From an uncultured Flavobacteriaceae bacterium (lineage in GTDB: Bacteria; Bacteroidota; Bacteroidia; Flavobacteriales; Flavobacteriaceae): a stretch of DNA of 64,000 nucleotides. The stretch covers positions 146,074-210,073 of the forward strand of contig CAJIZF010000003.1 in assembly GCA_905181835.1 (NCBI GenBank). The letters run 5' to 3'. Made by a program: the position numbers and the translations under genes. Below are positions 18,232 through 27,710 of the stretch, in pieces; positions within the stretch are counted from its first letter, which is position 1; the number at the start of each line of letters is the position of its first letter. The notes under the pieces were generated by a model. The model was given only the letters and a program-made list of their open reading frames with translations, was not told the DNA's origin and made no database searches.

Positions 18232-19911
18232 GTGGACTCCTATTTTCAAAAATTTCCGTCATCATCAATTAAAGGCATAAAACTTCCAAGTAGGTTTACA
18301 TTTCCATTTTATTATGAACCTCATCCATTATGTAAGGTTGCTGTAAAAGAGGTACAGAAATATTTACTAAATCAAAAAGAATTTGAGCATAATTTTGGAG
18401 TAAACCCTGACAAAAAAGGTTTAATCATAGGTAAAATGTTTGGAATCTTAATTGTTCGTAATAAAAAAAGAGAAATTGGATATATAACAGCTGTTTCGGG
18501 TAAAATGGCAGAAACTAACTGTCATAAAAGATTTGTACCACCTGTGTATAATATGCTTGAAAAAGACTCTCAATTTTTAAATGAAGAAAAAATATTAAAT
18601 AAAATAAATGCTGAAATTGAACAACTAGAGAGGGATTCCACCTATAACGATTTAAAAGCTAGACTAGCATCTGAAAAAATAAAAGCTGTTCTAGATATTT
18701 CTGAACATAAAGAACTTCGAAAAATAGCAAGAAAAAAAAGAAAACTTAAAAGACTAAATGCTGTTTCAGAATTATCAGGTAGTTCATTACAAATGCTTCA
18801 AGAAAAATTAAATAACGATAGCATTAAAGAGAAACAATTAATTAATAATGTCAAACGCTATTGGAATTATCAAATAGAAACCATAAATGAGGAATTGTCT
18901 TTCTTTACCAATCAAATTTTTGATTTAAAAAAGTTACGAAAAAGAAAATCTGCTGATTTACAGCATTATTTATTTAAGCAATATCAATTTTTAAATTCAA
19001 AAAAAGAAACTAAAAATTTAATTCAACTATTCTCCGAAAAAAACGATCAAAATATTCCCGCAGGTTCAGGAGAATGTGCAGCTCCTAAGTTATTACAATA
19101 CGCATTTTTAAATGATTTGAAACCTCTAGCTATGGCAGAATTTTGGTGGGGAAAATCACCAAATAAAGAAATCAGAAAACACCAGCAATTTTATCCATCT
19201 TGTCAAGGAAAATGTAAGCCAATATTAAAACATATGTTATCAGGGATTAAAATGGATACTAATCCTATGCTTGAAAACCCTGCCATAGGCAAAGAATTAG
19301 AGATTATTTTTGAAGACAACGAACTAATTGTAGTCAATAAACCTGCAGATTTTTTATCAGTTCCAGGAATTCATATTCATGATTCTGTATTCACAAGAAT
19401 TAAACAGCAAGTAAAAAACATATCAGGTCCCATTATTATACATCGATTGGATATGGCTACCTCAGGACTTTTAGTATTAGCAAAAAATAAAAGAGCTCAT
19501 AAAGAAATACAGAATCAATTTATTAAAAAAACAGTAAAAAAAAGGTATACTGCTTTGATAGAGGGAAACCTCATTAAAGATAGCGGCATCATTATTTTAC
19601 CTCTAAGAGTTGACTTAAACGATCGTCCAAGACAATTAATTTGCTATGAGTTTGGAAAAAAAGCGACCACTAACTGGGAGGTCATAAAGCGAAATAAAGA
19701 TAATACCAAAATATATTTCTACCCTATTTCCGGCAGAACGCACCAATTAAGAGTTCATGCAGCTCATACTCTGGGATTAAATTCTCCTATTATCGGAGAT
19801 GACTTATATGGTAATAAATCGAAACGATTGTATTTGCATGCTGATAGTTTAGAATTTAAGCATCCTCTTACCAACAAAAAAATGAAATTTAATAGAGCAG
19901 CAGATTTTTAA
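18232..19911 (+). CDS. RluA family pseudouridine synthase with long N-terminal extension
   Basis: 559 residues from a GTG start. The C-terminal 220 residues are a RluA-type pseudouridine synthase: VVNKPADFLSVPG, the catalytic HRLDMATSGLLVLAK with its Asp, and the ISGRTHQLRVHAAH motif. It isomerises uridine in rRNA or tRNA. The first 330 residues are extra: a charged coiled-coil region (about 125-260) flanked by conserved-looking cysteine sites HPLCKVA, AETNCHKRF, GSGECAAPK and SCQGKCKP. That layout is known from a RluA subgroup whose extension has no assigned function. Target uridine unknown. Confidence 0.85.
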   Translation: MDSYFQKFPSSSIKGIKLPSRFTFPFYYEPHPLCKVAVKEVQKYLLNQKEFEHNFGVNPDKKGLIIGKMFGILIVRNKKREIGYITAVSGKMAETNCHKRFVPPVYNMLEKDSQFLNEEKILNKINAEIEQLERDSTYNDLKARLASEKIKAVLDISEHKELRKIARKKRKLKRLNAVSELSGSSLQMLQEKLNNDSIKEKQLINNVKRYWNYQIETINEELSFFTNQIFDLKKLRKRKSADLQHYLFKQYQFLNSKKETKNLIQLFSEKNDQNIPAGSGECAAPKLLQYAFLNDLKPLAMAEFWWGKSPNKEIRKHQQFYPSCQGKCKPILKHMLSGIKMDTNPMLENPAIGKELEIIFEDNELIVVNKPADFLSVPGIHIHDSVFTRIKQQVKNISGPIIIHRLDMATSGLLVLAKNKRAHKEIQNQFIKKTVKKRYTALIEGNLIKDSGIIILPLRVDLNDRPRQLICYEFGKKATTNWEVIKRNKDNTKIYFYPISGRTHQLRVHAAHTLGLNSPIIGDDLYGNKSKRLYLHADSLEFKHPLTNKKMKFNRAADF

Positions 19912-19936
19912 AAAAAATAACTCTATTACCAAACGA

Positions 19937-20626
19937 TTACAATAATTCTAGTAAATCTGAGGCTAATTCTACTTTTTTAAATTGATGATGACTTACTTTT
20001 TTCGTTATCTTTTCATGTTCCCAAGTAATATGAAACGGTATGTGAATGGCATAAGCGCCTAATTCTAAAACTGGAAGAACGTCTGATTTAAGAGAATTAC
20101 CTATCATCAAAAATTGCTTTGAGGTAATATCTAAATGTTTTAGTAATCTTTGATAGTTATCTGGTTGCTTATCACTCATCACTTCTATGTGATGAAAATA
20201 ATTTTCTAAACCTGATTTTTTTAATTTACGCTCTTGATCCAATAAATCACCTTTAGTAGCCATGACCAAACGGTATTTAGAAGAAAGTTTTATTAAAGTT
20301 TCTTCAATTCCATCTATTAGTTTAATTGGTTTAGAAAGCATTTCTTTACCTAATTCTATAATTTTAGATACCGTCTCTAATGGTATTCTATTTTTTGAGA
20401 GTGCAATAGCAGCTTCTATTAAAGATAAGGTAAAAGGTTTAATTCCATAACCATACATGGGTAAGTTTTTAATTTCAACTTCAAATAAAAGTTGCTTACA
20501 ATCTTCTTCAGAAATGTAATTTTTTAAAAGTTTACAAAATTCATTTTCGGCATCTCTAAAAAAAGGCTCATTTACCCATAAAGTGTCATCTGCATCAAAT
20601 GCAATCACTTTTATATTTCGATACAT
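19937..20626 (-). CDS. HAD family hydrolase
   Basis: 229 residues. HAD motif I is FDADDTLW at residues 10-17 (nucleophile Asp11, general acid Asp13), motif II is MATKGD near 121-126, followed by a lysine region and the acidic motif IGNSLKSDVLP near 175-185. A helical cap lies between motifs I and II, as in the phosphoglycolate phosphatase-like group. The substrate cannot be named. It starts 7 bases after the ettA stop on the same strand and is probably read with it. Confidence 0.85.
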   Translation of the reverse strand: MYRNIKVIAFDADDTLWVNEPFFRDAENEFCKLLKNYISEEDCKQLLFEVEIKNLPMYGYGIKPFTLSLIEAAIALSKNRIPLETVSKIIELGKEMLSKPIKLIDGIEETLIKLSSKYRLVMATKGDLLDQERKLKKSGLENYFHHIEVMSDKQPDNYQRLLKHLDITSKQFLMIGNSLKSDVLPVLELGAYAIHIPFHITWEHEKITKKVSHHQFKKVELASDLLELL

Positions 20627-20633
20627 AGTGAAA

Positions 20634-22326
20634 CTATCTTATTAATTTTTTATACTTGATGCGTTTAGGTAATAAATCACCACCAAGACGTTTCTTTTTG
20701 TTTTCCTCATATTCACTAAATCCACCTTCAAAAAAATAGACTTGACTATCTCCCTCAAAGGCAAGAATGTGAGTACATACTCGATCTAAAAACCATCGAT
20801 CATGTGAAATAACTACTGCACATCCAGCAAAGCTTTCCAATCCTTCCTCCAGAGCACGTAGAGTGTTAACATCTAAGTCGTTCGTAGGTTCGTCTAATAG
20901 CAAGACGTTTCCTTCTTCTCTTAATGTCATTGCTAAATGTAGGCGATTTCTTTCTCCACCTGAGAGCATAGAAACTTTTTTATTCTGTTCACTTCCACCA
21001 AAATTGAAACGACTCAAGTAAGCCCTTGAATTTACTTGTTTTCCTCCCATCATTATTAATTCCTGACCATCGCAGAAATTTTGCCATATCGATTTTTCCG
21101 TATCGATATTTGCGTGAGCTTGATCTACATAAGCAATCTGAGCAGTTTCGCCAACATTAAATTCTCCGTTGTCAGGCTTTTCTTGTCCCATAATCATTTT
21201 AAAAATAGTCGTCTTTCCAGCACCATTAGGACCTATAATTCCGACAATCCCTGCTTGCGGCAGGTTAAAATTTAAATTTTCATACAACAATTTATCACCA
21301 AATGCTTTGGACACTCCTCTTGCTTCAATGACATTCGTTCCTAATCTAGGACCGTTTGGAATATAAATTTCTAATTTTTCATCCAACTGTTTTTGGTCCT
21401 GACTCATTAACTTGTCATAATTATTAAGCCTTGCTTTTTGCTTCGTTTGTCTTCCTTTTGCGCCCTGTCTGACCCAATCCAATTCTCGTTCTAGTGTTTT
21501 TTGACGTTTAGATGCCGTTTTACTTTCTTGTTCTAATCTTTTAGACTTTTGATCTAACCAAGACGAATAAGTTTCCTTTCCAAGGGATTCCTTCTCCCCT
21601 ATCCAACTCTAAAATCCAACCAGCTACATTATCCAAAAAATACCGATCATGGGTAACAGCAATTACTGTTCCTTTATATTGAGACAAATGATGTTCTAAC
21701 CAATGGACACTTTCTGCATCTAAATGATTCGTCGGTTCATCAAGTAGCAAAACGTCGGGTTCTTTTAACAATAACCTACACAAGGCAACTCTTCTTCTTT
21801 CTCCTCCAGACAAGACTTTAATTGGAGTGTCTCCCGGAGGAGTTCGAAGAGCATCCATAGCTATTTCTAATTTGGTATCTAACTCCCAAGCATTGGTAGC
21901 ATCAATTTTATCCTGTAATTCAGCTTGTTTAGTCATGAGTTCTTCCATTTTTTCAGGATTCTCGTAGACTTCGGGTAAGCCAAACATATCGTTAATTTTA
22001 TTATACGCATCAAGAACATCCACTACCTCTTGAGCGCCTTCTTTAACAATCTCTATGACGGTTTTAGAATCGTCTAATTGAGGTTCTTGTTCCAGATAAC
22101 CAACCGAATAACCATCAGCAAAAACAACATCTCCACGATAGTTGGTATCAACACCTGCTATAATTTTTAAAAGGGTAGATTTACCACTTCCATTTAAGCC
22201 TAAAATTCCAATTTTTGCTCCATAAAAAAAACTCAAATAGATGTTTTTGAGAACAGGTGTTTGTGAATTCTGGTAGGCTTTTGTAACTCCAGACATGGAG
22301 AAAATTACTTTTTTATCATCTGACAT
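20634..22326 (-). CDS. ettA: Energy-dependent translational throttle protein EttA, frame-broken
   Basis: ABC-F ATPase that binds the ribosomal E site and gates elongation according to ATP/ADP. The first half carries GLNGSGKST and [11 protein letters not shown], the second GPNGAGKTT and [11 protein letters not shown], with the DEPTNHLD and DEPTNDLD Walker B boxes. The frame as written ends at 21541 after WKGN, but the neighbouring frame continues [10 protein letters not shown] and runs to 20634. One extra base near 21567-21571 explains this; without it the protein is 563 residues, the normal length. The break lies in the linker between the two ATPase domains. EttA is normally intact in this group, so a sequencing indel is most likely. 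Confidence 0.92.
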
Positions 22327-22358
22327 AAATCTACTTTTTACAACAAATTACACTTATA

Positions 22359-22541
22359 CTAAACTCTCCCTTTTAAGGCATTGAAAACCCATGCGTTGGC
22401 AAAGAATCCAATTCCAACTGAAGCAAACCCCCACCCTGCAACATCATCATAACGAAATGCACCAAGGCCTATCAATACAAAACCCATTATTATCATAATA
22501 AAAGTTGCCCATGCTAAAACTGTATTTTTATTCATACTCAT
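22359..22541 (-). CDS. CAL67264-type small membrane protein
   Basis: 60 residues with two hydrophobic helices (about 8-27 and 38-54) around the conserved-looking GAFRYDDVAGWGF centre and the ending NALKGRV. This matches the small flavobacterial family called CAL67264 membrane proteins, of unknown function. It lies 32 bases upstream of ettA on the same strand and may be read with it. Confidence 0.75.
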   Translation of the reverse strand: MSMNKNTVLAWATFIMIIMGFVLIGLGAFRYDDVAGWGFASVGIGFFANAWVFNALKGRV

Positions 22542-22743
22542 ATTTAATCTAATTAATTAACTTTTCTTGATTTAGAAAAATCATTGTTGTTCTATAACAA
22601 ATATCGTGTTTTTAAATAAAAAAAGTATGAATATGGAATCTTAATTATTAACTAGTTTGCGGTATGGGTAATATTCGATAGCACCTTTATTTTTTTGTTT
22701 GGAAATGTTGTTTTAATTTTTTTATATATCTCCCATTTTATAA

Positions 22744-23274
22744 TTATAAAGCTTTTTCGAATTTAGTAATTTCATGACTAAAAGAATTTCTTAACTCTCT
22801 GTCCACAATTCCCGAACTAGAATAGTTTTTTTCAAAAAATGGTAATGAAAACTCGGCAACAATATTACCTCCCATAAAAGGAAATCTTCCCTTTGCAATT
22901 TCTAGCACCGAAGCACCTCCTCTGCCTCCAGGAGAAGTAGCCATCAAGAACATGGGTTTGTTACCCCAAAGCTTTCCGTCAATTCGAGACATCCAATCAA
23001 ACATGTTTTTAAACACCGATGTATAAGCCCCATTATGTTCCGCTAATGATAAAACGATACCGTCAGAATTTTTAATTTCATTTAGAAAACTTTGAGCATT
23101 ATCTGGGATACCACATTCATTCTCGTAATCAATACCATATAAAGGTAATTCAAAGTCGTTTAAATCTAATATCTTCACTTCTATATCTTTTATTTTAGTT
23201 ACAGTAAAAACTGCAAGTTTTTTATTTATTGAGTCTTTATTGTTACTTCCTGCAAATGCGATAATTTTTTTCAT
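22744..23274 (-). CDS. NAD(P)H-dependent FMN reductase
   Basis: 176 residues in the flavodoxin-like NADPH-dependent FMN reductase family. The FMN phosphate loop is AFAGSNNKDSINKKL (7-21); SLAEHNGAYTSVFKNMFDW (77-95) and ATSPGGRGGASVLE (112-125) complete the flavin pocket. It should reduce FMN, quinones or azo compounds with NAD(P)H; the physiological substrate is unknown. It is a single-gene unit, divergent from the acyl-CoA carboxylase with about 90 bases between. Confidence 0.85.
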   Translation of the reverse strand: MKKIIAFAGSNNKDSINKKLAVFTVTKIKDIEVKILDLNDFELPLYGIDYENECGIPDNAQSFLNEIKNSDGIVLSLAEHNGAYTSVFKNMFDWMSRIDGKLWGNKPMFLMATSPGGRGGASVLEIAKGRFPFMGGNIVAEFSLPFFEKNYSSSGIVDRELRNSFSHEITKFEKAL

Positions 23275-23366
23275 TTTTTTAAAATTTTTACAGTAGAAAT
23301 GTACATAAAATATATTAATATTATTTAAATTTAAAGTTTTGTACTTTAGCCCAAAGCAATAAATAC

Positions 23367-24995
23367 ATGGATTTAGACTTCAACAAAAACGAAGATCACA
23401 ATAAATTATTAAACTCCAAATTAAAGCAACGATTTGCAAAAGTTAAGCTTGGAGGTGGTAAAACTAGAATCGAGAAACATCATGCCAAAGGTAAAATGAC
23501 AGCTCGAGAGCGAATAGATTATTTATTTGATCCTAAATCTAAAAGTATAGAAATTGGAGGGTTTGCTGGATATAAAATGTATGAGGATCATGGTGGTTGT
23601 CCTAGTGGTGGTGTTGTTGTTAAGATTGGCTATGTTAGTGGAAAACAATGTATTGTTGTAGCCAACGATGCTACTGTAAAAGCCGGTGCTTGGTTTCCTA
23701 TAACAGGAAAAAAAAATTTAAGGGCACAAGAAATTTCTATTGAAAATAACTTACCGATTATTTACTTGGTCGATAGTGCTGGAGTATATCTTCCTTTACA
23801 AGATGAAATATTTCCCGACAAAGAACACTTTGGCCGTATTTTTAGAAATAATGCTGTCATGAGTAGTATGGGAATCACACAAATTTCTGCTGTTATGGGA
23901 AGTTGTGTTGCTGGTGGGGCCTACTTACCCATTATGAGTGATGAAGCTTTAATTGTTGACAAAACTGGAAGTATTTTTTTAGCTGGAAGCTATTTAGTAA
24001 AGGCAGCTATTGGCGAAACGATAGATAATGAAACTTTAGGAGGAGCTTCAACCCATTGCGAAATTAGCGGTGTTACCGACTACAAATCCAAAAATGATAA
24101 AGATGCTTTAGAAACTATAAAAAATATTTTTTCAAAAATTGGAGATTATGAAAAAGCAGGTTTTAATAGAGAGAAATCATTAAAACCTAAAAATGATCCA
24201 AAAGAAATTTTTGGTATTCTACCAAAATCAAGAGCTGATCAATACGATATGCGTGAAATCATTAAACGTATTGTTGATGATTCATTATTTGAAGAATATA
24301 AAAAAGATTATGGAAAAACCATCTTAACAGGTTATGCCAGAATTGATGGATGGGCCGTTGGAATTGTCGCCAATCAAAGAAAATTAGTAAAGTCTAAAAA
24401 AGGCGAAATGCAATTTGGAGGAGTTATTTACAGCGATAGCGCAGACAAGGCAACCCGTTTTATTGCTAATTGCAACCAGAAAAAAATTCCTTTGGTATTT
24501 CTACAGGATGTAACTGGATTTATGGTGGGCAGTAAAAGTGAACATGGAGGTATCATAAAAGATGGGGCTAAAATGGTAAACGCGGTAAGTAATAGTGTGG
24601 TACCTAAATTTACAATTATTATCGGAAATTCTTACGGAGCTGGAAATTATGCAATGTGTGGTAAGGCTTTCGATCCAAGGCTCATAACAGCTTGGCCAAG
24701 CGCTGAATTGGCCGTAATGAGTGGAAATAGTGCAGCAAAAGTTTTGCTGCAAATTGAAGCAGCATCGCTGAAAAAACAAGGTCAAAAAATAACTCCAAAA
24801 TTAGAAAAAGAACTCTACGAAAAAATAAAATCAAGTTACGACGAGCAAGTATCTCCCTATTATGCTGCTTCTAGATTATGGACTGACGCAATCATAGATC
24901 CTTTAGATACTAGGAACTTGATTTCTATGGGAATAGAGGCTGCAAACCATGCACCGATAAAAAAGAAATTTAATTTGGGGGTGATTCAGGTTTAA
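23367..24995 (+). CDS. Acyl-CoA carboxylase beta subunit (methylcrotonoyl-CoA type)
   Basis: 542 residues, the carboxyltransferase beta subunit. The N-terminal crotonase-like half contains GKMTARERIDYLFD, PSGGVVVKIG and GSCVAGGAYLPIMSDE; the C-terminal half has QDVTGFMVGSKSEHGGIIKDG and IIGNSYGAGNYAMCGKAFDP. Length and these signatures fit 3-methylcrotonoyl-CoA carboxylase beta, which acts with a biotin-bearing alpha subunit in leucine breakdown. Propionyl-CoA or geranyl-CoA carboxylase is possible, and no alpha subunit lies nearby to decide. Confidence 0.88.
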   Translation: MDLDFNKNEDHNKLLNSKLKQRFAKVKLGGGKTRIEKHHAKGKMTARERIDYLFDPKSKSIEIGGFAGYKMYEDHGGCPSGGVVVKIGYVSGKQCIVVANDATVKAGAWFPITGKKNLRAQEISIENNLPIIYLVDSAGVYLPLQDEIFPDKEHFGRIFRNNAVMSSMGITQISAVMGSCVAGGAYLPIMSDEALIVDKTGSIFLAGSYLVKAAIGETIDNETLGGASTHCEISGVTDYKSKNDKDALETIKNIFSKIGDYEKAGFNREKSLKPKNDPKEIFGILPKSRADQYDMREIIKRIVDDSLFEEYKKDYGKTILTGYARIDGWAVGIVANQRKLVKSKKGEMQFGGVIYSDSADKATRFIANCNQKKIPLVFLQDVTGFMVGSKSEHGGIIKDGAKMVNAVSNSVVPKFTIIIGNSYGAGNYAMCGKAFDPRLITAWPSAELAVMSGNSAAKVLLQIEAASLKKQGQKITPKLEKELYEKIKSSYDEQVSPYYAASRLWTDAIIDPLDTRNLISMGIEAANHAPIKKKFNLGVIQV

Positions 24996-25083
24996 AAAAA
25001 TTAAAAAAACACAAAACAACTTAAGGTTTATTAATCAAAAATTTTATAAATTGCTCTATATTAATGAACTAAAATAAATTTTT

Positions 25084-25587
25084 ATGAAACAACTTACAAT
25101 TATTATAGCTTTTATAGTTTTATGGGGCTGCCAAGAAGCTACAGAAACTTCAAATCCCTTTGTGGATTTTAATACCAATAAAGAAATGGCAGATCGTGCT
25201 TACAACCTATTTGAAGCTGGAGATGTAGAAAATATGGCTGCTATGTGGTCAGAAGATATGTTTTGGTCTCCTGCTAACACAAATGACTCCTTATCGAAGG
25301 ATCAATGGAAACAGGCAATGAAGGGATGGCATGCAGAATTTGATAACTTTAAGTTTTCTGATCGCCAATATTATCCTGGGGTAGATGAAAAGTTTGTACC
25401 TAATGGATCTGTTAGAGTTTATGGAACTTGGAGCTCAACTCATAAAGCTACAGGTAAAAATACTGAGACAAAATATTATGCCGTAATTGAATATGATGAA
25501 GATAATCTAGGAAAAGGAACTATGGAATGGTTTGATCTTGGTGGTGTTTACGATCAAGTTCAAGAAGAAGAAGAAGAAGAAGAATAG
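25084..25587 (+). CDS. NTF2/SnoaL-like lipoprotein with poly-Glu tail
   Basis: 167 residues. Signal peptide with lipobox LWGC (Cys16), then a single domain with MADRAYNLFEAGDVENMAAMW, the helix start of the SnoaL/NTF2-like fold, and strand-rich FKFSDRQYYPGVDE and GSVRVYGTWSSTHKATGK. Such domains bind small ligands or act as enzymes; no function can be assigned. The C-terminus is seven consecutive glutamates encoded by a GAA repeat immediately before the stop. A bidirectional terminator follows. Confidence 0.75.
   Translation: MKQLTIIIAFIVLWGCQEATETSNPFVDFNTNKEMADRAYNLFEAGDVENMAAMWSEDMFWSPANTNDSLSKDQWKQAMKGWHAEFDNFKFSDRQYYPGVDEKFVPNGSVRVYGTWSSTHKATGKNTETKYYAVIEYDEDNLGKGTMEWFDLGGVYDQVQEEEEEEE
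25562..25584 (+). repeat. AAG trinucleotide tandem repeat
   Basis: About seven AAG units at the end of the NTF2-like gene, encoding its glutamate tail. The repeat length could vary between strains without changing the frame. Confidence 0.85.
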
Positions 25588-25606
25588 AACAACACATCAA
25601 ATAATT

Positions 25607-25638
25607 AAAAAAAGCACAAGGTTACTTGTGCTTTTTTT
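25607..25638. terminator. Bidirectional terminator between NTF2-like gene and menE
   Basis: AAAAAAAGCACAAG (25607-25620) pairs perfectly with CTTGTGCTTTTTTT (25625-25638) around GTTA. The A- and T-runs serve both strands; the menE stop codon lies inside the loop. Confidence 0.85.
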
Positions 25639-26725
25639 GTTGAATTATTTCAGCAGCTTGGTCTAAATTCTTGATAATCTCTGAACGTTTAACTTTACCG
25701 GTTTCAGTGAAAGGAAATTTAGAAAAAATATAGATCTTTTTTGGCCGCTCGTAATTTGATAGAATAGAAAAAGCTGTTTTAATATCAAGAATTGGTTTTG
25801 ATGAGTCCTCTTCTAAAATTAAAATCAATTGTTCACCTAAAGTTTCATTTTTCTCTGAAGCAATTATAAATGGAATATTTATAAATTTAGCCAATTTAGC
25901 TTCAATTTGTTCAGGAAATAATTTCACTCCCCCACTATTTACTACATTATCTATTCTTCCTAAATACTTAAATGAACTAGGTGATATTAATTTAACCAAA
26001 TCATTGGTAACTACATTATTATTCGAAACTTCTGAAGCTTCAATTACCAGACAATTCCTTTCATCTAATGAAAAGTTCACATTAGGTAAAGCATTGTAAT
26101 AATAAGATTTAGCCAACCCATTAATTCTTCTTACTGCAATATGAGTAATAGTTTCTGTCATTCCATAGGTAGCAAATACTTCGGTGTCTACATGTTGTAA
26201 TTGATCATTTAAATCTATAGAAATAGCACCTCCACCAATTATAAGCTTCTTGATTTTATTTAATGATTTTAATGAATAGTGAACTTGATGAGGCACCATT
26301 GCAACAAAATCGTAATCTCTATCGTATTGAGTAATTGCATCTTTTTCAGGTGCTTTAATATAAAGATCCCATCCTAAAATTATCGCACGCACCAACATCA
26401 TTTTACCAGCGATGTAACTTGCGGGCAAACATAAAAGAGCTCTTGTTTCACTTGGTAATTCAAAAAAAGTACCCGTAGCTATCGCACTATTAATCGTATG
26501 AGTTTTTAAAATATTTATTTTTTTTGGAGCTCCAGTAGATCCAGAAGTAGAAACACTTATATAATCGTTGTTATTTAGCCATTCTATTAAAAACTTACCT
26601 ATCTCTATCTCGTGAAATGCCAGAGATTTCTCGAAATCTAGAGCCAATTCATATAAATCATCAAATCGGTATGGAAGACCGTTTAATTTAAATTTTGGAT
26701 GAACATAAATGCTAGAAGACATCAC
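25622..26725 (-). CDS. menE: o-Succinylbenzoate--CoA ligase MenE
   Basis: 367 residues, a compact AMP-forming acyl-CoA synthetase. The nucleotide loop STSGSTGAPKKI is at 59-70 and the adenylate motif ATYGMTETITHIA near 185-197; the C-terminal lid ends with FTETGKVKRSEI, including the catalytic lysine. It activates o-succinylbenzoate in menaquinone synthesis. The short length is usual for Bacteroidota MenE. It is the last gene of a minus-strand run menA, hydrolase, menC, CPBP protein, menE, with 19 bases to its upstream neighbour, and ends at a strong terminator. Confidence 0.9.
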   Translation of the reverse strand: MMSSSIYVHPKFKLNGLPYRFDDLYELALDFEKSLAFHEIEIGKFLIEWLNNNDYISVSTSGSTGAPKKINILKTHTINSAIATGTFFELPSETRALLCLPASYIAGKMMLVRAIILGWDLYIKAPEKDAITQYDRDYDFVAMVPHQVHYSLKSLNKIKKLIIGGGAISIDLNDQLQHVDTEVFATYGMTETITHIAVRRINGLAKSYYYNALPNVNFSLDERNCLVIEASEVSNNNVVTNDLVKLISPSSFKYLGRIDNVVNSGGVKLFPEQIEAKLAKFINIPFIIASEKNETLGEQLILILEEDSSKPILDIKTAFSILSNYERPKKIYIFSKFPFTETGKVKRSEIIKNLDQAAEIIQQKKHK

Positions 26726-26744
26726 TTTTTACTTATATTTTTTT

Positions 26745-27692
26745 TTAAATTGAATCTTTTTTTAATGGCAAAACTTTTCCAAATAGTTTTTCTTTCCAGT
26801 TAGTCCATTTATACTTCCAAGCCATCACACCCAACAATATTGGATACAATATGAATACAGGTAATACTACCTCAATTCCCTTACTAGGATCTGAAAGATC
26901 TAATAAAATGGAATTGGTTTGAAAAACTGTCCAATCACTTGTAACTAACAATACAATTATCAAATTAGTTCCCGCATGAAAGCCTAAGGATAATTCCATT
27001 CCTTCATCCATTAGCGTAATTATTCCTAGAAAAAATCCTGTTCCTATATAATAAACCATGGCTATATTTCCAATTTTATCTACCTCTGGATTAAAAAAGT
27101 GCAAACTTCCAAATATAATAGATGTCATTAGTAATGGAATCCATTTATTTTTTACTGCAATTCCAATTCCTTGCATTAAATATCCTCTAAAAAAATATTC
27201 CTCAAAACTAGTTTGTAATGGAATTAAAACAATGGCTATTAAAAACATAATAGAAAAAGATTTCCATTCAAACTGAATTAAATAATTCTCAGGATTGGAG
27301 TAAAAATCAAATGCCGTTGTGGTGATAGTTAAAAAAGCTATGATCCCAAATCCGAAGAAAAAACGACTCCAATCAATTTTATCTCTAGAAGTGGTTAGTT
27401 GAATAAAAGATTGATGATGTAAAAATTTAATAACTACAAACAACGCAACAAATCCTCCTATAAAAGTTAATAGCATTAAGAAAAGATAGAGATTACTTTT
27501 TAAAGGAAATAAAGTAGAAAAAGCAGATTCGCTAGCAGTTATAAATTCTTCTAAATTACTAGCTTTAAACCAAGAAACAATTCCTAAAGGAATCACTCCT
27601 ATTATCTGCCATCCCAATATGAAAACAATTAATATTCCCAGTAAATAACGCCAAAGGTCTTGTTTAAATTTAAATGCCTGTTCAATATACAT
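26745..27692 (-). CDS. CPBP family intramembrane metalloprotease
   Basis: 315 residues with about eight membrane helices. The CPBP (Abi) motifs are present: FEEYFFRGYLMQG (Glu-Glu and Arg) in one helix, FGSLHFFNPE with its histidine, and a later GFHAGTN. The family includes Rce1-like proteases and proteins of unknown activity. It sits 18 bases after menC and 19 before menE, so it is embedded in the menaquinone run, although no menaquinone role is known for it. Confidence 0.85.
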   Translation of the reverse strand: MYIEQAFKFKQDLWRYLLGILIVFILGWQIIGVIPLGIVSWFKASNLEEFITASESAFSTLFPLKSNLYLFLMLLTFIGGFVALFVVIKFLHHQSFIQLTTSRDKIDWSRFFFGFGIIAFLTITTTAFDFYSNPENYLIQFEWKSFSIMFLIAIVLIPLQTSFEEYFFRGYLMQGIGIAVKNKWIPLLMTSIIFGSLHFFNPEVDKIGNIAMVYYIGTGFFLGIITLMDEGMELSLGFHAGTNLIIVLLVTSDWTVFQTNSILLDLSDPSKGIEVVLPVFILYPILLGVMAWKYKWTNWKEKLFGKVLPLKKDSI

Positions 27693-27710
27693 AGTTTAAA
27701 ATTTCATTAT

